NCBI RefSeq assembly: GCF_032854445.1
Contig: NC_088300.1
Location: 24,721,608 to 24,785,607, forward strand
Source of the DNA: Liolophura sinensis
Lineage: Eukaryota > Mollusca > Polyplacophora > Chitonida > Chitonidae
Direction: 5' to 3'
DNA length: 64,000 bases
Shown: piece by piece, positions 39,901 through 52,641 of the stretch
Numbering within the stretch: position 1 is the stretch's first letter
How the letters are laid out: every line of letters begins with the position of its first letter
Translations under genes and position numbers: made by a program
Notes under the pieces: generated by a model
What the model saw: only the letters and a program-made list of their open reading frames with translations
What the model was told of the DNA's origin: nothing
Databases searched by the model: none

Positions 39901-41079
39901 TTGTCTTTTTACTGGTGGATCACCAGAGCGACTATATCATCATCAACCCGTAACTGTACATATAACGTACACGATATCAGCGCGCACAGAAACATAACTT
40001 TCCATGTTAGTTTCTATCATTTATTACGATTAATATCTCTACAGCAATGTATGAAACCCTCTTTTGGATAGCGGTTTTTATTTTCGGGAGCACTGTATCG
40101 TGAAGATTATTGCAAAATTATAACATATCTTTCGTTTTGCTCCGTTGCAATTTGTTATTAACTTCATATATATTTTAATCCGAAGCATGCTGCAGTTCTG
40201 TTGGAGAGAAAGCAAACAGTGCGTGACACAACACTGCGCCATGTCGAACACCTTTCTTCCGATAGCCCTGTTACCTGGGGCATGTCTATAGGAGGACTGT
40301 TTGCTGAGCATTCACCTTAAAATGCAAACCACTGGAAACGTGATAGCGTATTCTCGAATATAACCACCGTGGCATTAAATCTTGCGCCTTAGGGTCCATC
40401 ATAATTTCACACCCTTCATTGACGGTATCCCAAAGCTCCCGATCGAGGCATTGGCGTGATGAGTGATGTTCGCTGGAGCTAGAATCGACACGAATTACAT
40501 TGGGCGTAGAACTCTGTTTCCGTATAATCGTCCACGGCTCCAGGAATCAGCCGATGGGATTAGAGCCAGTTAAAAACACGTGCCGCTGTGTTTCTATCCC
40601 GGAAAAAGGGCAAAATACAAACTAATCCCTTCATGGCGTTACAGGCCTAATGGATATTGGTGTTACTGCCTTAGGTCTGATTGCATGCTGTGTCCAAACG
40701 TAAATGGACTCCGGCAAAGCCTGATTCAGTACTATTAATCTTTTCACTGAATGGTACATTGACAAAAATCCATAATTATGGCATAACATTCCCATGTATT
40801 AATTTATATGCAGTAGGTATATAAATAGATGTACTTGTGTCTTTTTCTGTGTGCCTTGAAGTAAAAGGCCACCTGCTTTTGGTGTTGTTGTTGTTGTTTT
40901 TGGCCTTTGTATATCATTAGGTGTTAAGCAGCGGGATATGTATATGTCCCCTCTTTCAGTTTGGCCTTGGTGACAATGCCTTCCATCAATATGGTGCGCA
41001 ATGTTCTTTTGGCGGTATTTGTGTATTTCTTCCTTTTTTATCCTATCGCATTTTAATGGATTATGTTTGCTTTTTCCAG
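36990..41079 (+). other. Intron within the Gsc homeodomain (between residues 46 and 47)
   Basis: The intron runs from GTAAGT at 36990 to CAG at 41079, about 4.1 kb, in phase 0. An intron between homeodomain residues 46 and 47 is a known ancestral position in paired-class homeobox genes. A decayed SINE-A remnant lies near its start. The part from about 39120 to 40620 is less AT-rich than its surroundings and free of recognisable repeats, so it is a plausible place for regulatory elements. It contains a K50-type site GGGATTA (40556-40562) and a TCF/LEF-like GATCAAAGG (39761-39769). I see no other exon here. Confidence 0.9.
37108..37168 (-). mobile_element. Decayed SINE-A 3' remnant in the Gsc intron
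   Basis: TTATTTATTTCATGGCG, then GTTTAATGCCGTATTCAA and TTTTCACCTATAGG parallel the SINE-A tail and 3' body on the minus strand, with many mismatches. Confidence 0.5.
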
Positions 41080-41436
41080 GTTTGGTTCAAAAACAGAAGG
41101 GCAAAATGGAGAAAGCAGAAAAGAGAAGAGGAGGGCGGTAAGCGTTCTAACGGAACGTCGATCGCTTCACCCTATAACAGCCCGAACAGCGAGCAAAGAA
41201 GTCCGGAAGAAGACAATCAGGATCGCTTATCTCCCTTGGAAGATGATAGCAATGATGAAGAAGAGATCCGAGTAGATGACGAACCTTTTTCCCCTCCAAA
41301 CTCAGACTGCCAAACAAACAACGCAACAGCAGTTCACGACGCCTTACCAAATCTTCACTCTCACAGCGGAAAACCCATCACAGCATACAGACCAACAGAG
41401 AGAAATCATTTAGAAACCTCGAACAGTTCTCCATAA
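41080..41436 (+). CDS. gsc: Goosecoid-type homeobox gene, terminal coding exon (homeodomain residues 47-60 and C-terminus)
   Basis: The acceptor TTTTTCCAG|GTT opens this exon, and the first codons give VWFKNRRAKWRKQKR, the end of homeodomain helix 3. It joins in frame (phase 0) to the exon ending at 36989. Residue 50 is Lys, the K50 class shared by goosecoid, Otx and bicoid, which predicts binding to TAATCC-type sites. W48, F49, N51 and R53 are intact. About 104 residues follow. They are rich in Ser, Pro, Asp and Glu, with several SP dipeptides (SPYNSP, RSPEE, LSPLED) and an acidic stretch DDSNDEEE, and they end at a TAA at 41434-41436. This tail has low complexity and looks disordered, as is usual for the family. 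The open frame reaches upstream to 40921, but that part is intron read-through because it lies before the acceptor. Confidence 0.93.
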   Translation, partial: VWFKNRRAKWRKQKREEEGGKRSNGTSIASPYNSPNSEQRSPEEDNQDRLSPLEDDSNDEEEIRVDDEPFSPPNSDCQTNNATAVHDALPNLHSHSGKPITAYRPTERNHLETSNSSP

Positions 41437-41590
41437 AATGTTGCCGCTTGGAAGTGGCCGATATGTGTGTGATCGAGTGCTACAACACTGAATGAAAAAC
41501 CTTTTCACTTTAGGCTGCAAAAAGCGATAAGATAACGCCTCTATTTCACGAGCTGGTATTATCAAATAAAGGAAGATAGACTGAACTCGC
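41437..41590 (+). other. gsc: Putative Gsc 3' UTR with polyadenylation signal
   Basis: Immediately after the Gsc stop codon the sequence becomes non-coding. A canonical AATAAA occurs at 41565-41570, about 130 bases after the stop, in a normal position for cleavage near 41585-41595. A longer 3' UTR using a later signal cannot be excluded. Confidence 0.5.
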
Positions 41591-42130
41591 AGACTGAAAA
41601 CACTGGATATTGCCAACTAAGTTGAAGACATAGACAGTTGGAAGCAGTTCACATTGTACCAAATTATTTACGCAAAAGTCCCATTTGTTTCACATTACTG
41701 TCACAGTCCTCTCACAGTATTGACTCCACTAAAGTATGTCTTACCGTATGCGCGTTTTGTTTCCCCTTAAATGTTGTATAAATGGACACTGGTTCTTTTC
41801 TGTTGGTGTCATCCAGTGCAAAATTATTTCAGCAAAATCTTGGAGTGAAATCGGTCCAGTTTGTTTCAGAGGCTATGCAAGGGCAATATTGTTAACCTCT
41901 GGAGTTATAAAGTGTTGTTTTATTAAGCGTAACTTATTCCTGTATGTTAGCGATCTTAAATTGTTATGGTGTAATAGTGTTCAAATGAGCGAAAGGAATC
42001 CTGTCTAGATGTAATATATGTGAATCATCAATGTTGTTCGAGTAAAAGAAATGTACAGACACATATATGAAAGGTTTTGCATCAGTTTATCTGCAGCGTA
42101 AAATTTGTTGTAAGCGTGCTTTTGATTTGA
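41591..42130. other. Gsc downstream flank, possibly extended 3' UTR
   Basis: No second gene is visible. The sequence could be part of a longer transcript, but nothing proves it. Confidence 0.4.
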
Positions 42131-42316
42131 TTATATATTTGATTGGTGTTTACGCCGTACTCAAGGATATTTCACTTATACACGATGCACGATGGCGCCC
42201 GCAATATGGTGGGAGGAAATGGGACAGAGCACGGGAAAAATCCACGACCGTTTGCAGGCTGATGCCATACCTCCTCAGGTATGGTCGGAGAGGAAGTCAA
42301 TATGTGCCTGATTTTG
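42131..42316 (-). mobile_element. SINE-A copy, decayed head
   Basis: It matches the reference SINE-A from TTTGATTGGTG through ACGCCGTACTCAAG and ATATGGTGGGAGGAAA to GGTCGGAGAGGAAGTCA, with a small insertion in the CGTCGT region (duplicated ACGATGC). The tRNA-like head is lost or unrecognisable beyond about 42316. Confidence 0.88.
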
Positions 42317-43920
42317 GAATTAGTATGAATCGTATATAAAGACATCGCGACGGATATATTCATTTGCTAAAAAGGCAAATTGGGTATAACCACAGCATTG
42401 AGGAAATATTCAGATTATGAGTATGACGAATTTTCTAATTGATTCATTTATCCGATGCGTAATATAATATGATTGTATGAACCGCCTTTCCGGTCCTGCA
42501 ACATTTTGGCGCCCAATAACTCAGTGCAACCGTTAGAAGGCGCTAATTTGGCGCGGGGATATAGGTTACGTATATGATGGACAACTTCAGAAGAGCAGTT
42601 TACAGCAAAAATAGGCTGTTTCATTCCACAAGGGTTTTCACGAAGATATTTATTAACGGGTAGTATTATTTGCCTTATCTGCGGATAAATCTGTGGCTTT
42701 GAGAAATCTGGAATGGATGGTGGTCGTGAAGCTGAACGGATAATTGACTAATGCTAGGAAGCGTACCTTTGGGACAAAGCAGTCCGAAGCTCCTTTTCGC
42801 TGATAACATCATTAAGCCTGATTCATTGTCACCTGGTAAAGGACTAAGCTAAGGCTCAATTTTCCACGAGTAATAAATCATACCGCCTCCAAATAATTGC
42901 GTTTTCACATTACCTGTGTAGTCTTTGAGATGAATCTGGATGGTGGAGCGTTTATATAAATAATAAATCTGCCATGGGTACATTCAGCTCTTTGATGTGG
43001 AGTATAAAACGAGGCGTTCCTGACTTCGTATTAGCTCTTCTCAGATACGGCATTGACCCTTTAGTACACATGAGTTACGTGAAAACACTCGGCGGAAGAT
43101 TCGTGATCTATTTTCTGCACCAGTTCGATGGATAGATATATACGCCTCTTCCCTCACCACCTATCCACCCAAGGCTTAACGCTCCATACGCTGTGATTTA
43201 TACGGTAAAAATCCTAAAATTTCGCGTAAACTTTCATTTTTCGAGGATCGAATTTGCGTTTATAACAAAATATAACTTTAGTTGCTGAAAGTTATATCCT
43301 CCCAGTTGTGAATAATTATATTCTATTTTCCAAACATGTACATTTTTAAGATCACAAAAATTCTCAGAGTCACACATTAGGTACAACTTACTCTTCCGCG
43401 GAATTTTAGGTCGTTTATCATAAGTTGGTTAGAAAAAAAATCAATGGCTCACTGGCTGGAATTGGACAATTTTGTGAGAACTGCCATGTTATCGGTTAAT
43501 CTAATGAGTGAAATTCACACCAGTCCAAACCTGATGGAAAGCCATTTTATCAGTAAATGAGATCAGTGGTATCGCCTCTCCAAGGACGGACTAAGCCAGT
43601 TAATGTAATATATACACAATAGAACGATATTACTAAATTACTATAATCGTTAATTTATCGAACTTTCCCTACGCATGAAGGAACCACTGAACCATACTTT
43701 GACTGTATTCGGATTTTTTTTTAAAAATTTGATTGAAATACACTGTTAACTAGACAAATGATGGATTTGTTGGTCAGATAATTAAATTAAACAATAGGTG
43801 AATCATTAAAACGGGGAGTTTTATGGATCCAAGTTTATGGACGCAGCGTTTTCAAAGCCCCCGATGCCTTTGGCAAGAAGTATGATCACCTAAGCATTAT
43901 TTATACAGGTCAGAAAAACT
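42317..43920. other. Unique sequence downstream of Gsc, nothing recognised
   Basis: The block 42480-43250 is less AT-rich and non-repetitive, which would suit a conserved regulatory element, but no specific motif is called. Confidence 0.45.
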
Positions 43921-44002
43921 TCAGGTAACGCTTAAACAGCGTCAGGTAAAGCTTATACAGCGTCAGGTAACGCTTATACAGCGTCAGGTAACGCTTATAC
44001 AG
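43921..44002. repeat. 21-bp tandem repeat, 4 copies
   Basis: TCAGGTAACGCTTATACAGC plus G repeats from 43921, 43942, 43963 and 43984 (the last copy is two bases short), with only two substitutions among copies. Confidence 0.97.
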
Positions 44003-45611
44003 ACGGAATACTTTGAGCAGATGTGAAGCTAAAATCAAGTAACCAACTGACTAACAATTAATGAAAGTATTTCGACATCACCCCAATATTAAATGTAAAT
44101 GCTGTAAATACCAAAAACAAAAATGAGCAGCTTTTTATTTAATATAAATGGATATAAATGTATGTTATAGATATGTGAAGCATGTATTTAGCGCTCATAA
44201 GCAGTTTATTGAAGTTAAATTACCCTCTAAGCATTAGGCATGTTTGTTAATATCAACAATATTTTTAGTTACACTTGTGGTTTGTGTGACACGTAGATGT
44301 ATATAATTTTCGCATTTATTGAAATTCTATAGTAATATAGTAAGTATTTGGAAGTGCATTGTCTTTTGCACTGGTAAGCATGACTGAACATGCGAATCGT
44401 TAAGGTATTTTTTTTCGACTGATCATTTCATTTATGTTCTATATTTACTCTTTGATTGTATGTATTATTTTTGATTCGCGTTTTACATGACAAAATATGG
44501 CTAGAAAGAAATACGAAGTTATTTTCTTAAACATTTCAATTTATAAAAAGGAAGAACAGTCTTAAAATAAATGTGAAATAAGATAACAGAGCCACATGAA
44601 CAAGTTAATATTCAATTTTAAAATAAACAAATCCTGTAATGCTGCGTTTTATTTTTCCATGCATTATTATTTCGTTATTTGAAATGAATACATTTCTGTT
44701 AAAATATTTCAATAAAAAGACATACCAGGGTGCATAAAATGTATGCGCGTGCAAGATATGAAAGGCACATAAACAGCTTGACATGAACCTTCAACAAAAC
44801 TTACGGTGGCCATACAAGTAAAATATTCAAAACACTCAAATAAATAAATAAATTTACTTTTGGTGACAGCTGGTGAAAAATAAATTTGAACGTCTGCGAA
44901 AAGGATGGATTTGCATAAATCATATGAAGATATGTCTTAACGCCTAACAGAGAGTCACCGGACACATAAAAAAACGGTAAGTGGTACGGTTGTACCTTGA
45001 TTGCAGCGGTTTCCTTTAATCTAGTGAGTGGTTAAATGAAATCATCTACACGCCTACTGAGCACTTTGAACTATTACTGTTTTATCTATGTTTATTACGG
45101 CATAAATTCTGCCACAAGCAAATGCCAGCCGTACACTAAATATTTTATGAAGGACCAATTAGAAAAATAGTAGGCGGAGTGATCTGCTTTGTCACGCCCC
45201 TGCAAATTTCTGACATCTTTGACTGATTACAGGGCAACATACATCTTTTTAATTAAGCAAAATAAATGTTATAATTTGAAGTTTTTACAGTAAGTAAGCT
45301 TCTAAATTATCACAAAAAGAGTTTGGAAATATATTAACTAGAGGTCATTGGCCTCCATAAAGCTACTTTTATTGTTTTTAGTTTAACAACGTTCCAAAAC
45401 CATATTGAGCAAAAATTATCTCCCCTGTTTTTCAGCAAACAGTACTGAGAATGTCGCATGTGCCCACATTGAAATATGTCGTTCTATTCTAATTATGCCG
45501 TTATATGCAACATTAAATCATTCTCAAAACATTATTTTGGAAGTGCATTTCAATTACGAAAATTTTGGTTCTGCAGGAGTTATTGTAAATAATGAGCATC
45601 TAACTATATAC
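44003..45611. other. AT-rich unique sequence, nothing recognised
   Basis: There is no supported gene or repeat. Confidence 0.5.
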
Positions 45612-45612
45612 T

Positions 45613-45655
<43 letters not shown>

Positions 45656-45850
45656 TTCGGTGTATTATACCGCATTCTAGGATATGTCACTTATACGATG
45701 ATGGCCAGCATTATGGTGGCGGGATACCGGGAAGGTCCCGGAGGAAACCCACGACCATCCGCAAGTTGGTGGTATACCTTCCCACGTACGGCCGCACGGA
45801 GAACTAGCGTGAGCTGGACTTGAACTCACATTTACCGAACGGCCACGGAG
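45612..45850 (-). mobile_element. SINE-A copy with long (TTTA)n tail
   Basis: On the minus strand the copy runs from a shortened head (CTCCGTGGCC near 45850) through the B-box-like GAGTTCAAGTCC, the body and 3' end to a 46-base (AAAT)n tail at 45612-45657. About 20 bases of the head between the B box and A box are deleted relative to the copy at 10273-10543. Confidence 0.92.
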
Positions 45851-48033
45851 ATCAATCTAATTACATTTATACCACAAATGGGATTTTCATCTTGTCTAAT
45901 ATAAATCAGAAATCTCAACATCATGGTAATATTTCACCGTCACTGCCGTTGACATCATGATCTTCTTCATCATTGTCATCATCATTTTAAGCTGTTTGAT
46001 GTTTTCGTGACTATGATTTCGAGATTTGAGTTGGATGGCATGTCTGGTGTCGGCTGTCTTCGTGTTGACTTATGTGTTCTATATTATTTCTTATATATTT
46101 CTGAGGGACTGGAGTTTTATGCTGCTTCTTGCGATTATCTGTTTTATTGATAACCCTTTATGGTTTACTTGTAGTATACGATTGGCACCGTTACTTACAA
46201 CACCATGTGTATTGCCATGTTAATCAACGCAAGCATTCCTAATATCAACCATCAACGGTGATACTGTTGTCAACATCATCGTCGAGCTGTTTTATTTTTC
46301 CTTGTTTTCTTGACCAGGTTTATCTTCATATTGTAATTGGTGACTAAAAGATAACTGAAATCGGCAACAGCTGAAATTAGGAAACCCATTCCTTCAGCAT
46401 AATAAACGTATGTAGGCTACTTATGACAATGGACCTCTTTCATATACGCCTGGTTCCATTTCCTTGCCAAATGTAAATTTCACAGTTCCTAACTTTGATA
46501 TGGAATTAAAACTGAGATTTCTTTCAAATCACTGTTGCAATGAATGAATTACACGTGCTTGGATTTTCTTTGAAAATGTCTCGTATTTGTGTGGAACCGT
46601 AACAGTGAAGTTTATTTCGGGGAGATGTTATACGCGATTACGTCCCTTTGTTCTGTTGTTTAAACTAAGAACATTATCCGCTTGAGTGTTCCCATTGGAC
46701 GCCAGAGGGCGTAGATTATACGTTATTACGGCGTGAAGTTCGGAAACCTGTTACCGTTACAATAGGTTTATAATATCGCAGTCAAGCCCGAGGGCAGTTT
46801 ACAACTGGTAGGCGTTTTACATTTACCTTTCTAATGGAGCTTTACAAAATTGTGAGAATAAATCAGTTAAACGGGGCCTCCTTTGCAGACCTCTGCTCTG
46901 GGGAACAATACGTCAATTGCCCCCCAAATACGCAGTGTCAACATTGGGCGCTGACAGTGTGTGACCCTAACGGAAACTGTGATACAAGCAATAATACTGG
47001 TGGAGCCCTCTAGTATAGCCAATCGACACGCCGCTTCTATGACCTATTTACTCAGCTGTGCATGTGTGTTCCCTTCACGCCTATGCATGTTTTTCTTGTA
47101 TTACCATGCTTAGTACAAACCTCCGTAATCAACAAGGCTACTATAACCCGTGTTAAGCGAACACTGTGTTTTACTTACGTACTCGGCGGATGCTGATATA
47201 CAGGGGTAAACTGTCAGTATATTCCACAACGTATAATCTACGCATTTTGGTGTCCATTGTACTGTCATTGTGTCTTTCATGACCCTTGTCCAGTATATCT
47301 TTTATCTGTGGCTGATATGAAGCATTTTCCTGCTTCGGTGAAAGACGGAATTTTAAGAGGTGTTAAACCTATAGCAACAATTGACAAGGAATTTATTGTC
47401 CATACTAAAGGGTCTTCTTGATAATTTGATATGTTAATCAATAAAACCACTTTGATTTCATTTCATGGGGTAGTTAAGTTTCTGAGAAACATGATAGTGC
47501 TCCTGTTTCTTTATGTTGTATATTTTTGTGGTACGAAGATACACATCCTTTAAAACTAGTACGAAATATTGTATTCTATTTAAGTATTTTGTGCTTACTT
47601 TATCCTCCAACTTGTATTGATAATGGGTGAGTTTAATGCTGTAATTTAAGCGCAGTCAGAAGAAACTCATAGCTAAAGTGAACAGTGCAGTCTTGCGGCC
47701 TTCATTCACAACTTTATGTATGGTAATTGCTAGAAATTAGGTTTTTTAGCTTGATCCGCCAATATATAAGTATATACCGGCTGTTAATTCCAAGGTGGCA
47801 TGAGACATAGCTAGTGTTCATAACGTTATATTTTTAGCCTAAATAACAATTTTTATATTAACACGTGGCATGAGTTATCTCTTGATATTCAGTTGAATTT
47901 AGAAAATATACTCTATAGAACAATCTCATTTCTGCCATGGTTATCGATTATGGACGTTTTTTGTGACTACAGTACAAACTCATGTTTATATAATAACATT
48001 AAGTTTTAAGATGTTATGCATCACGTGCGATGA

Positions 48034-48037
<4 letters not shown>
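45851..48037. other. Unique sequence, nothing recognised
   Basis: No gene is supported. The block 46560-47250 is less AT-rich and free of repeats. Confidence 0.5.

Positions 48038-48111
<74 letters not shown>
48038..48111. repeat. (TA)n microsatellite
   Basis: A pure TA run of about 74 bases. Confidence 0.97.
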
Positions 48112-48112
<1 letters not shown>

Positions 48113-48879
48113 CTGTGAGGGAGCGATGCTGGTGTTCAAACTGTCATTTACGGTCGATGACGTCAATTTTGGTTGAAGAAATTACCGTCATGTGAAGAGG
48201 TGCCGACTGATATTACTCCTGTGGCTCAATTATGATTTGCAAAGGGGCTGATGTCACTTCCACATTGTTCAAACTGATCCTCACATAATTTAGGTCTAAG
48301 CGTGATTTCGACAAAATGTCCAGAATTAAAATGGAAACTGTGCATAGACATGTTACATATATTATTGTTACATTTAATCCCATTTTAATTGCATACAAAT
48401 TTAGTGTACAAAACTACATTAGGAATGGGCGCACAAAACTACATCAGGTTGGACTCCATGCATGTCAAATCCTTTAGAGGCGTACAAATGACAGGAATGT
48501 TTCGGTAACGTGACATTTTCGCCAAATGACGCTCTGGAGAAAAAGATTCCGAAATGCCGATTACTCGATCAACCCAAAAGTAACCGGGCGCAGCCTTAAG
48601 GTCTTCCATAAAACATATCTAAGTTTCATGAAGAGCCCATAGATCGTTTTCCCTAGAAAACCATAGAACTACCTTCAGTTTTCAGCTTCATATCACTCTT
48701 CAGGAATGGTTTTTCATCGTATGATTCTGTACAGAACAGTTTGCTCGTGACAATGTTTGTAACAGCAAGACAGTGATGCTGCTATATTAAGACAGAAAGC
48801 CCGTTTTGAAATCAGGACATTTAATTAAATGTAGGGAAGAGCATACTATTGTCCAGTTTTCCTTTAACTCTAGGACTGG
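48112..48879. other. Unique sequence, nothing recognised
   Basis: There is no supported gene or repeat. Confidence 0.5.
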
Positions 48880-49150
48880 CACCGATAGCGCGTTGGTAGA
48901 GCGTCCGCTTCGGGACCGGTAGATCCAGGATCAGTCTTTGATCGAGTCACACATAAGACTTTAAAAGAGGAATTTGTAACTTCCTTGCTTGTCGTTCAGC
49001 ATGAAGGGGATAGTGCAACGACTGGTTGACCCGTATCAGTATCATCGCTCGGGCGGGGCATCTTACTTGCCTTCGGTAAGGCGTCTCAGTGAGACGCGGT
49101 GGAGCTAAAAGAGCGGTGGAAATCCGCCCTGCAACAAGGCCGAGAATATT
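48880..49150 (+). mobile_element. tRNA-derived SINE of a different family (SINE-D)
   Basis: The head has an A-box-like TAGCGCGTTGGTAGAGCG (48896-48913) and a B-box-like TTGATCGAGTC about 25 bases further on, the spacing expected for a Pol III type 2 promoter. The body contains the palindrome GCGTCTCAGTGAGACGC (49081-49097) and ends near GCAACAAGGCCG. No other copy is visible in the window, and no target-site duplication is evident. Confidence 0.75.
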
Positions 49151-49227
49151 AGATTTTCTATTTACATGCTATTGAAATTACTATATATTAATATATAATT
49201 AGATAATATTATAGAGAATACGACTAA

Positions 49228-49555
49228 AGTCAGAGTTAGGGTTAGGGCTAGGGTTAACTTGTTGGTGATTGTAAGGCTCTGTTAGGGTTAGGCTGTGTGA
49301 GGATAAGAATAGGACTGTGTTATTGTTGGGCTTGTTTTAGTATTGGTTAAGGACAGGTTCGTGTTAGTTAGGGTGATTTAGGGTAGGGCTGTGAGTTAGG
49401 ATTGTCGGTTAGGGTTATCTTGTTTTAGGGTTAGGTTAGGTTTGTTTTAGAGTTAGTTTATGATACTGTTACGGTTATGGTTGTGTTAGGGCTGTGGTGG
49501 TTTAGGGTTAGGGTTAGCTGGGTTTGTTATGGTTGTCTCAGGGTTATGGTTGTTA
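49228..49555 (+). repeat. Degenerate telomere-like TTAGGG array
   Basis: GTTAGGGTTAGGGCTAGGGTT near 49237-49257 is followed by about 300 bases of G- and T-rich sequence with scattered TTAGGG, TTAGG and TGTTAGGG words on the plus strand. TTAGGG is the usual metazoan, including molluscan, telomere repeat. The array is strongly decayed. Confidence 0.75.
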
Positions 49556-52481
49556 GTCTTCGTTTTGTTATACATATGTTAGGGGCATATCATTGGACTT
49601 TTCACGTTCAAGGCAATTGTTGCGATGTGACGCGTCCTTATCTATATAGCGTGCAAAGACTGGTGCAACCTGCACTTTTATTGAACGTTAATTTTAGCCA
49701 CGTACCTTTAGCTTGTCTATAAGTTTGTAGCATGCATAATTCAAGAATATAAAGAAACACTGCTAACGCTAGTGACTTTTGGGCAGAAAGGTCTGCAGAA
49801 TTGAAAAGCAAATTCTACGCATCACTCGGTTCATAAATGAACACTTTCTTTTGATAACGCGAGTTGATTTAGTACACGTGTAGGTCGAAATATCTTTACA
49901 CTTCAAAAGATGGCCAGTCTATCAATGGCCACAACACTAACAATCTTACCGTGTACTGTGGTACAACCTGAAGTTGTTAGTATAGGTCTACGCCCCTCCA
50001 AGTGGAAATAATCAGCTTTGATTGCAGATCATATGACTACAATTAACCGCTTAAGTATTTCTATTTCCAATGTTTGCAAAGTTCTTAAAACGATATAGGC
50101 AAATCGGTGTTTGTAATACCGTAAAGTGACCGTGACGGGTTTAGCAGTTTGGGGAGAGAAAGACCCATTAATCGAGTAGCTTTGAATAGTAAACAAACAT
50201 TCAGACGGGCTCTCTAAGTCGGTAAATGGCGAGGATAGAACGACATAAGCAGGAATAATTTAAGTCATATCGGCCTTTGCCAGAGCTGTCAGTTCGGACA
50301 AATATATTATCGGGCTCAATGTAGTGCATAATCCCTTGAAATTGTATGATCACAAACATCAACAAAGGATTTGTAACATGCAGATGTCGGAGGAAGGCTT
50401 TTTCCTGACGTGTCCTGCGTATGGGTTGAAAGGGAATCGAAGAGGAGACCAAGGTCAAAATGTTACTGGAACGAGGCCTAGCAAAATGATTGTCATATAT
50501 ATTTATGAAATTTGGTCAGTTTACATGGGTTACGAACGGATCCACATAACTGGACAAATAAAGATTTCAATTTACAAAGATCAAAAGCATCTATAATTTT
50601 AATGTAGGTTTGAAGTTACTCTGCAATAAGTTACACTTGGCTGTTTCTAAGTTGAAAGGCAGAAAGGAATTATGTTTGCTTTAGCAGTTGTACACTTAAG
50701 CGAAACTACATGACCTTGACAGAACTTAGTCAAAATTAGTTACAAGCATTCTTATGAGAAGAATGATAACATGTTGATGCCTGTCAGTCTATCCGTTTGT
50801 TCGTTTAGCCCTGTTTTAGCCACTTTTTGCCATGTGTATACTCTCGGGATAAAAACATATTTAACATGATATTTTTTTTAGCTCAGTCGTTTCAAAGTTA
50901 TCTTGGGATCATGTCGTTTATTTATGACTGCTACTATCTCGGCAATTACACATTCGCTGTCATATATCCAATCCCCAAGTATTTTAACATAACTCAACAG
51001 TGCTGCACTCTTACAAAAAAAAACAGAAGCAAGCAATCCAGATTATAACATCGTGATTCTATTTTTTATTACATTGCTGTAGCGGCGCGATTGTCTTTGG
51101 TTGTTTTGGGCTTTCTTCACGCATACAAACCTTACCAATAGCTTGTAAGTAAAAAATTATTGAAAACGACGTTCAACATTAAAATAAATTAATAATATAA
51201 ACATAATAACAGTAAACTTTTTTCAGAAATTAGTGAGGTAAACTTTACGACAATCATGGCATAACAGTTAATTCGCCTCGGCGCGCCAGCGAACGATGTG
51301 CTTTCAGAAGTTCATACATGCGTGCAAGCCCCTTCCATCCGCGCACAGTTGCCTTTTAGCACATAATCATCATATAATTAATTCCGTTGTAATTCCCGCG
51401 CCTTAGCTGAAACACAGCTTCCATGATACAGAGCAATTCCATTGATTTAGTTTTCAACCATTTTCTATACCCAAACCTTGTCAAAAATTATGGACGCACG
51501 GTGGAAAATCTGAGACGCACTGGCAATAAATATATATGAAACAATTGGAGAATATAACGACTGACTAAGCCGGCGACAGCGCTTATTGTTTTATGACGTT
51601 TTATGACATGTACATACGCGCCGTTATCTGCCTACACAAATATTCACAATGCTATCATCCCTGTTTACCTTTTGGTCTCAAATAAATGAATTCGTTTCCC
51701 TGGAAACCCCAGCACATTGGGGTTACTGCACAAACAGCTTAAAGTTCTGTCGTTAAACGCAGACTAGCTCATAATTTCTAAAACCACAACGAACAAAGTT
51801 GTAAAAACCACTAACATTGTTTCGCCCTTGTGATGAATAAAGATGCCATGGGGTGAAGCGGGTCGACAGGCTTTTACATGATTTATCTCCCTTTGATGAC
51901 ATATCTCCATACCACTGTAGGCCGACTTGCTTTCCTGAGTCATATTTAACTGCCTCAAACAGAGGTGAAGTTTTTTTTTTCTACATATTTTTTTTAATTT
52001 CTAGTACTAATAACTTTATACAGTTATAAGTTTTTTCTGCAGCCGTGTCACTCTGGTTCAGCAAACTCATGATATTTATTCCTCACCAGTCTGAAGCAAC
52101 CACATCATGTACTTTGGCAGATGCGTCTATAGTGTGTCTAATATCGATCAAAGCCAGTGCATATGATTTCCTTAATTTGTGTATTGAGAATATTTCTGAA
52201 TCGCACCTAGTTTGTTGTCTCGGGTCATAGTTTGGTTTCATTCGTGCTTTTGACATGCATACAGAAATACTATTATGGCGGTGTAACGCAATGCAGTGGA
52301 ATATATTTACCAGTAAATCAGTCAAGAATAAATTAAAGATTTGTTCAACTAAAAACGCATTAAAATAATAAAAAGGAAACCAATTATTAATCCACTCCAT
52401 AAGTTTAAGCAACAAATCACTTTCTAGTACAATTAATCAGCGAGGGATGTAAGTCAGACGACGAATAACAAACAAAGCAGT
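49556..52481. other. Unique sequence, nothing recognised
   Basis: About 2.9 kb without a supported gene or repeat. Confidence 0.5.
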
Positions 52482-52493
52482 TAATCATCACAT

Positions 52494-52641
52494 ATGCGGT
52501 CGAACGTGGGAAGGTCTCTCAGCAACCTGCGGGTGGTCGTGGGGTTTCTCCTTGTTTCTGACCGGTTTCTTCCACTATACTGTCGCAAACATAAGTGAAA
52601 TATTCTTGAGTACGGCGTGAAATACAATTAAATAAATTAAA
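52494..52641 (+). mobile_element. SINE-A copy, 5'-truncated, with 12-bp target-site duplication
   Basis: Direct repeats TAATCATCACAT at 52482-52493 and 52642-52653 flank it. The element starts within the body at a GGTCGAACGTGGGAAGG counterpart and runs to the 3' end and an AAATAAATTAAA tail. It lacks the tRNA-like head and has an internal deletion around the GGCCGCCGTCG region. Confidence 0.93.

Noticed and set aside
40921-41079. In-frame extension upstream of the last Gsc exon
   Set aside because: It precedes a strong acceptor at 41079 and would break the homeodomain, so it is intron read-through.
46701-46711. Possible CTCF core (CCAGAGGGCG)
   Set aside because: Only the AGRKGGC half fits well. 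Such short matches are expected by chance in 64 kb.
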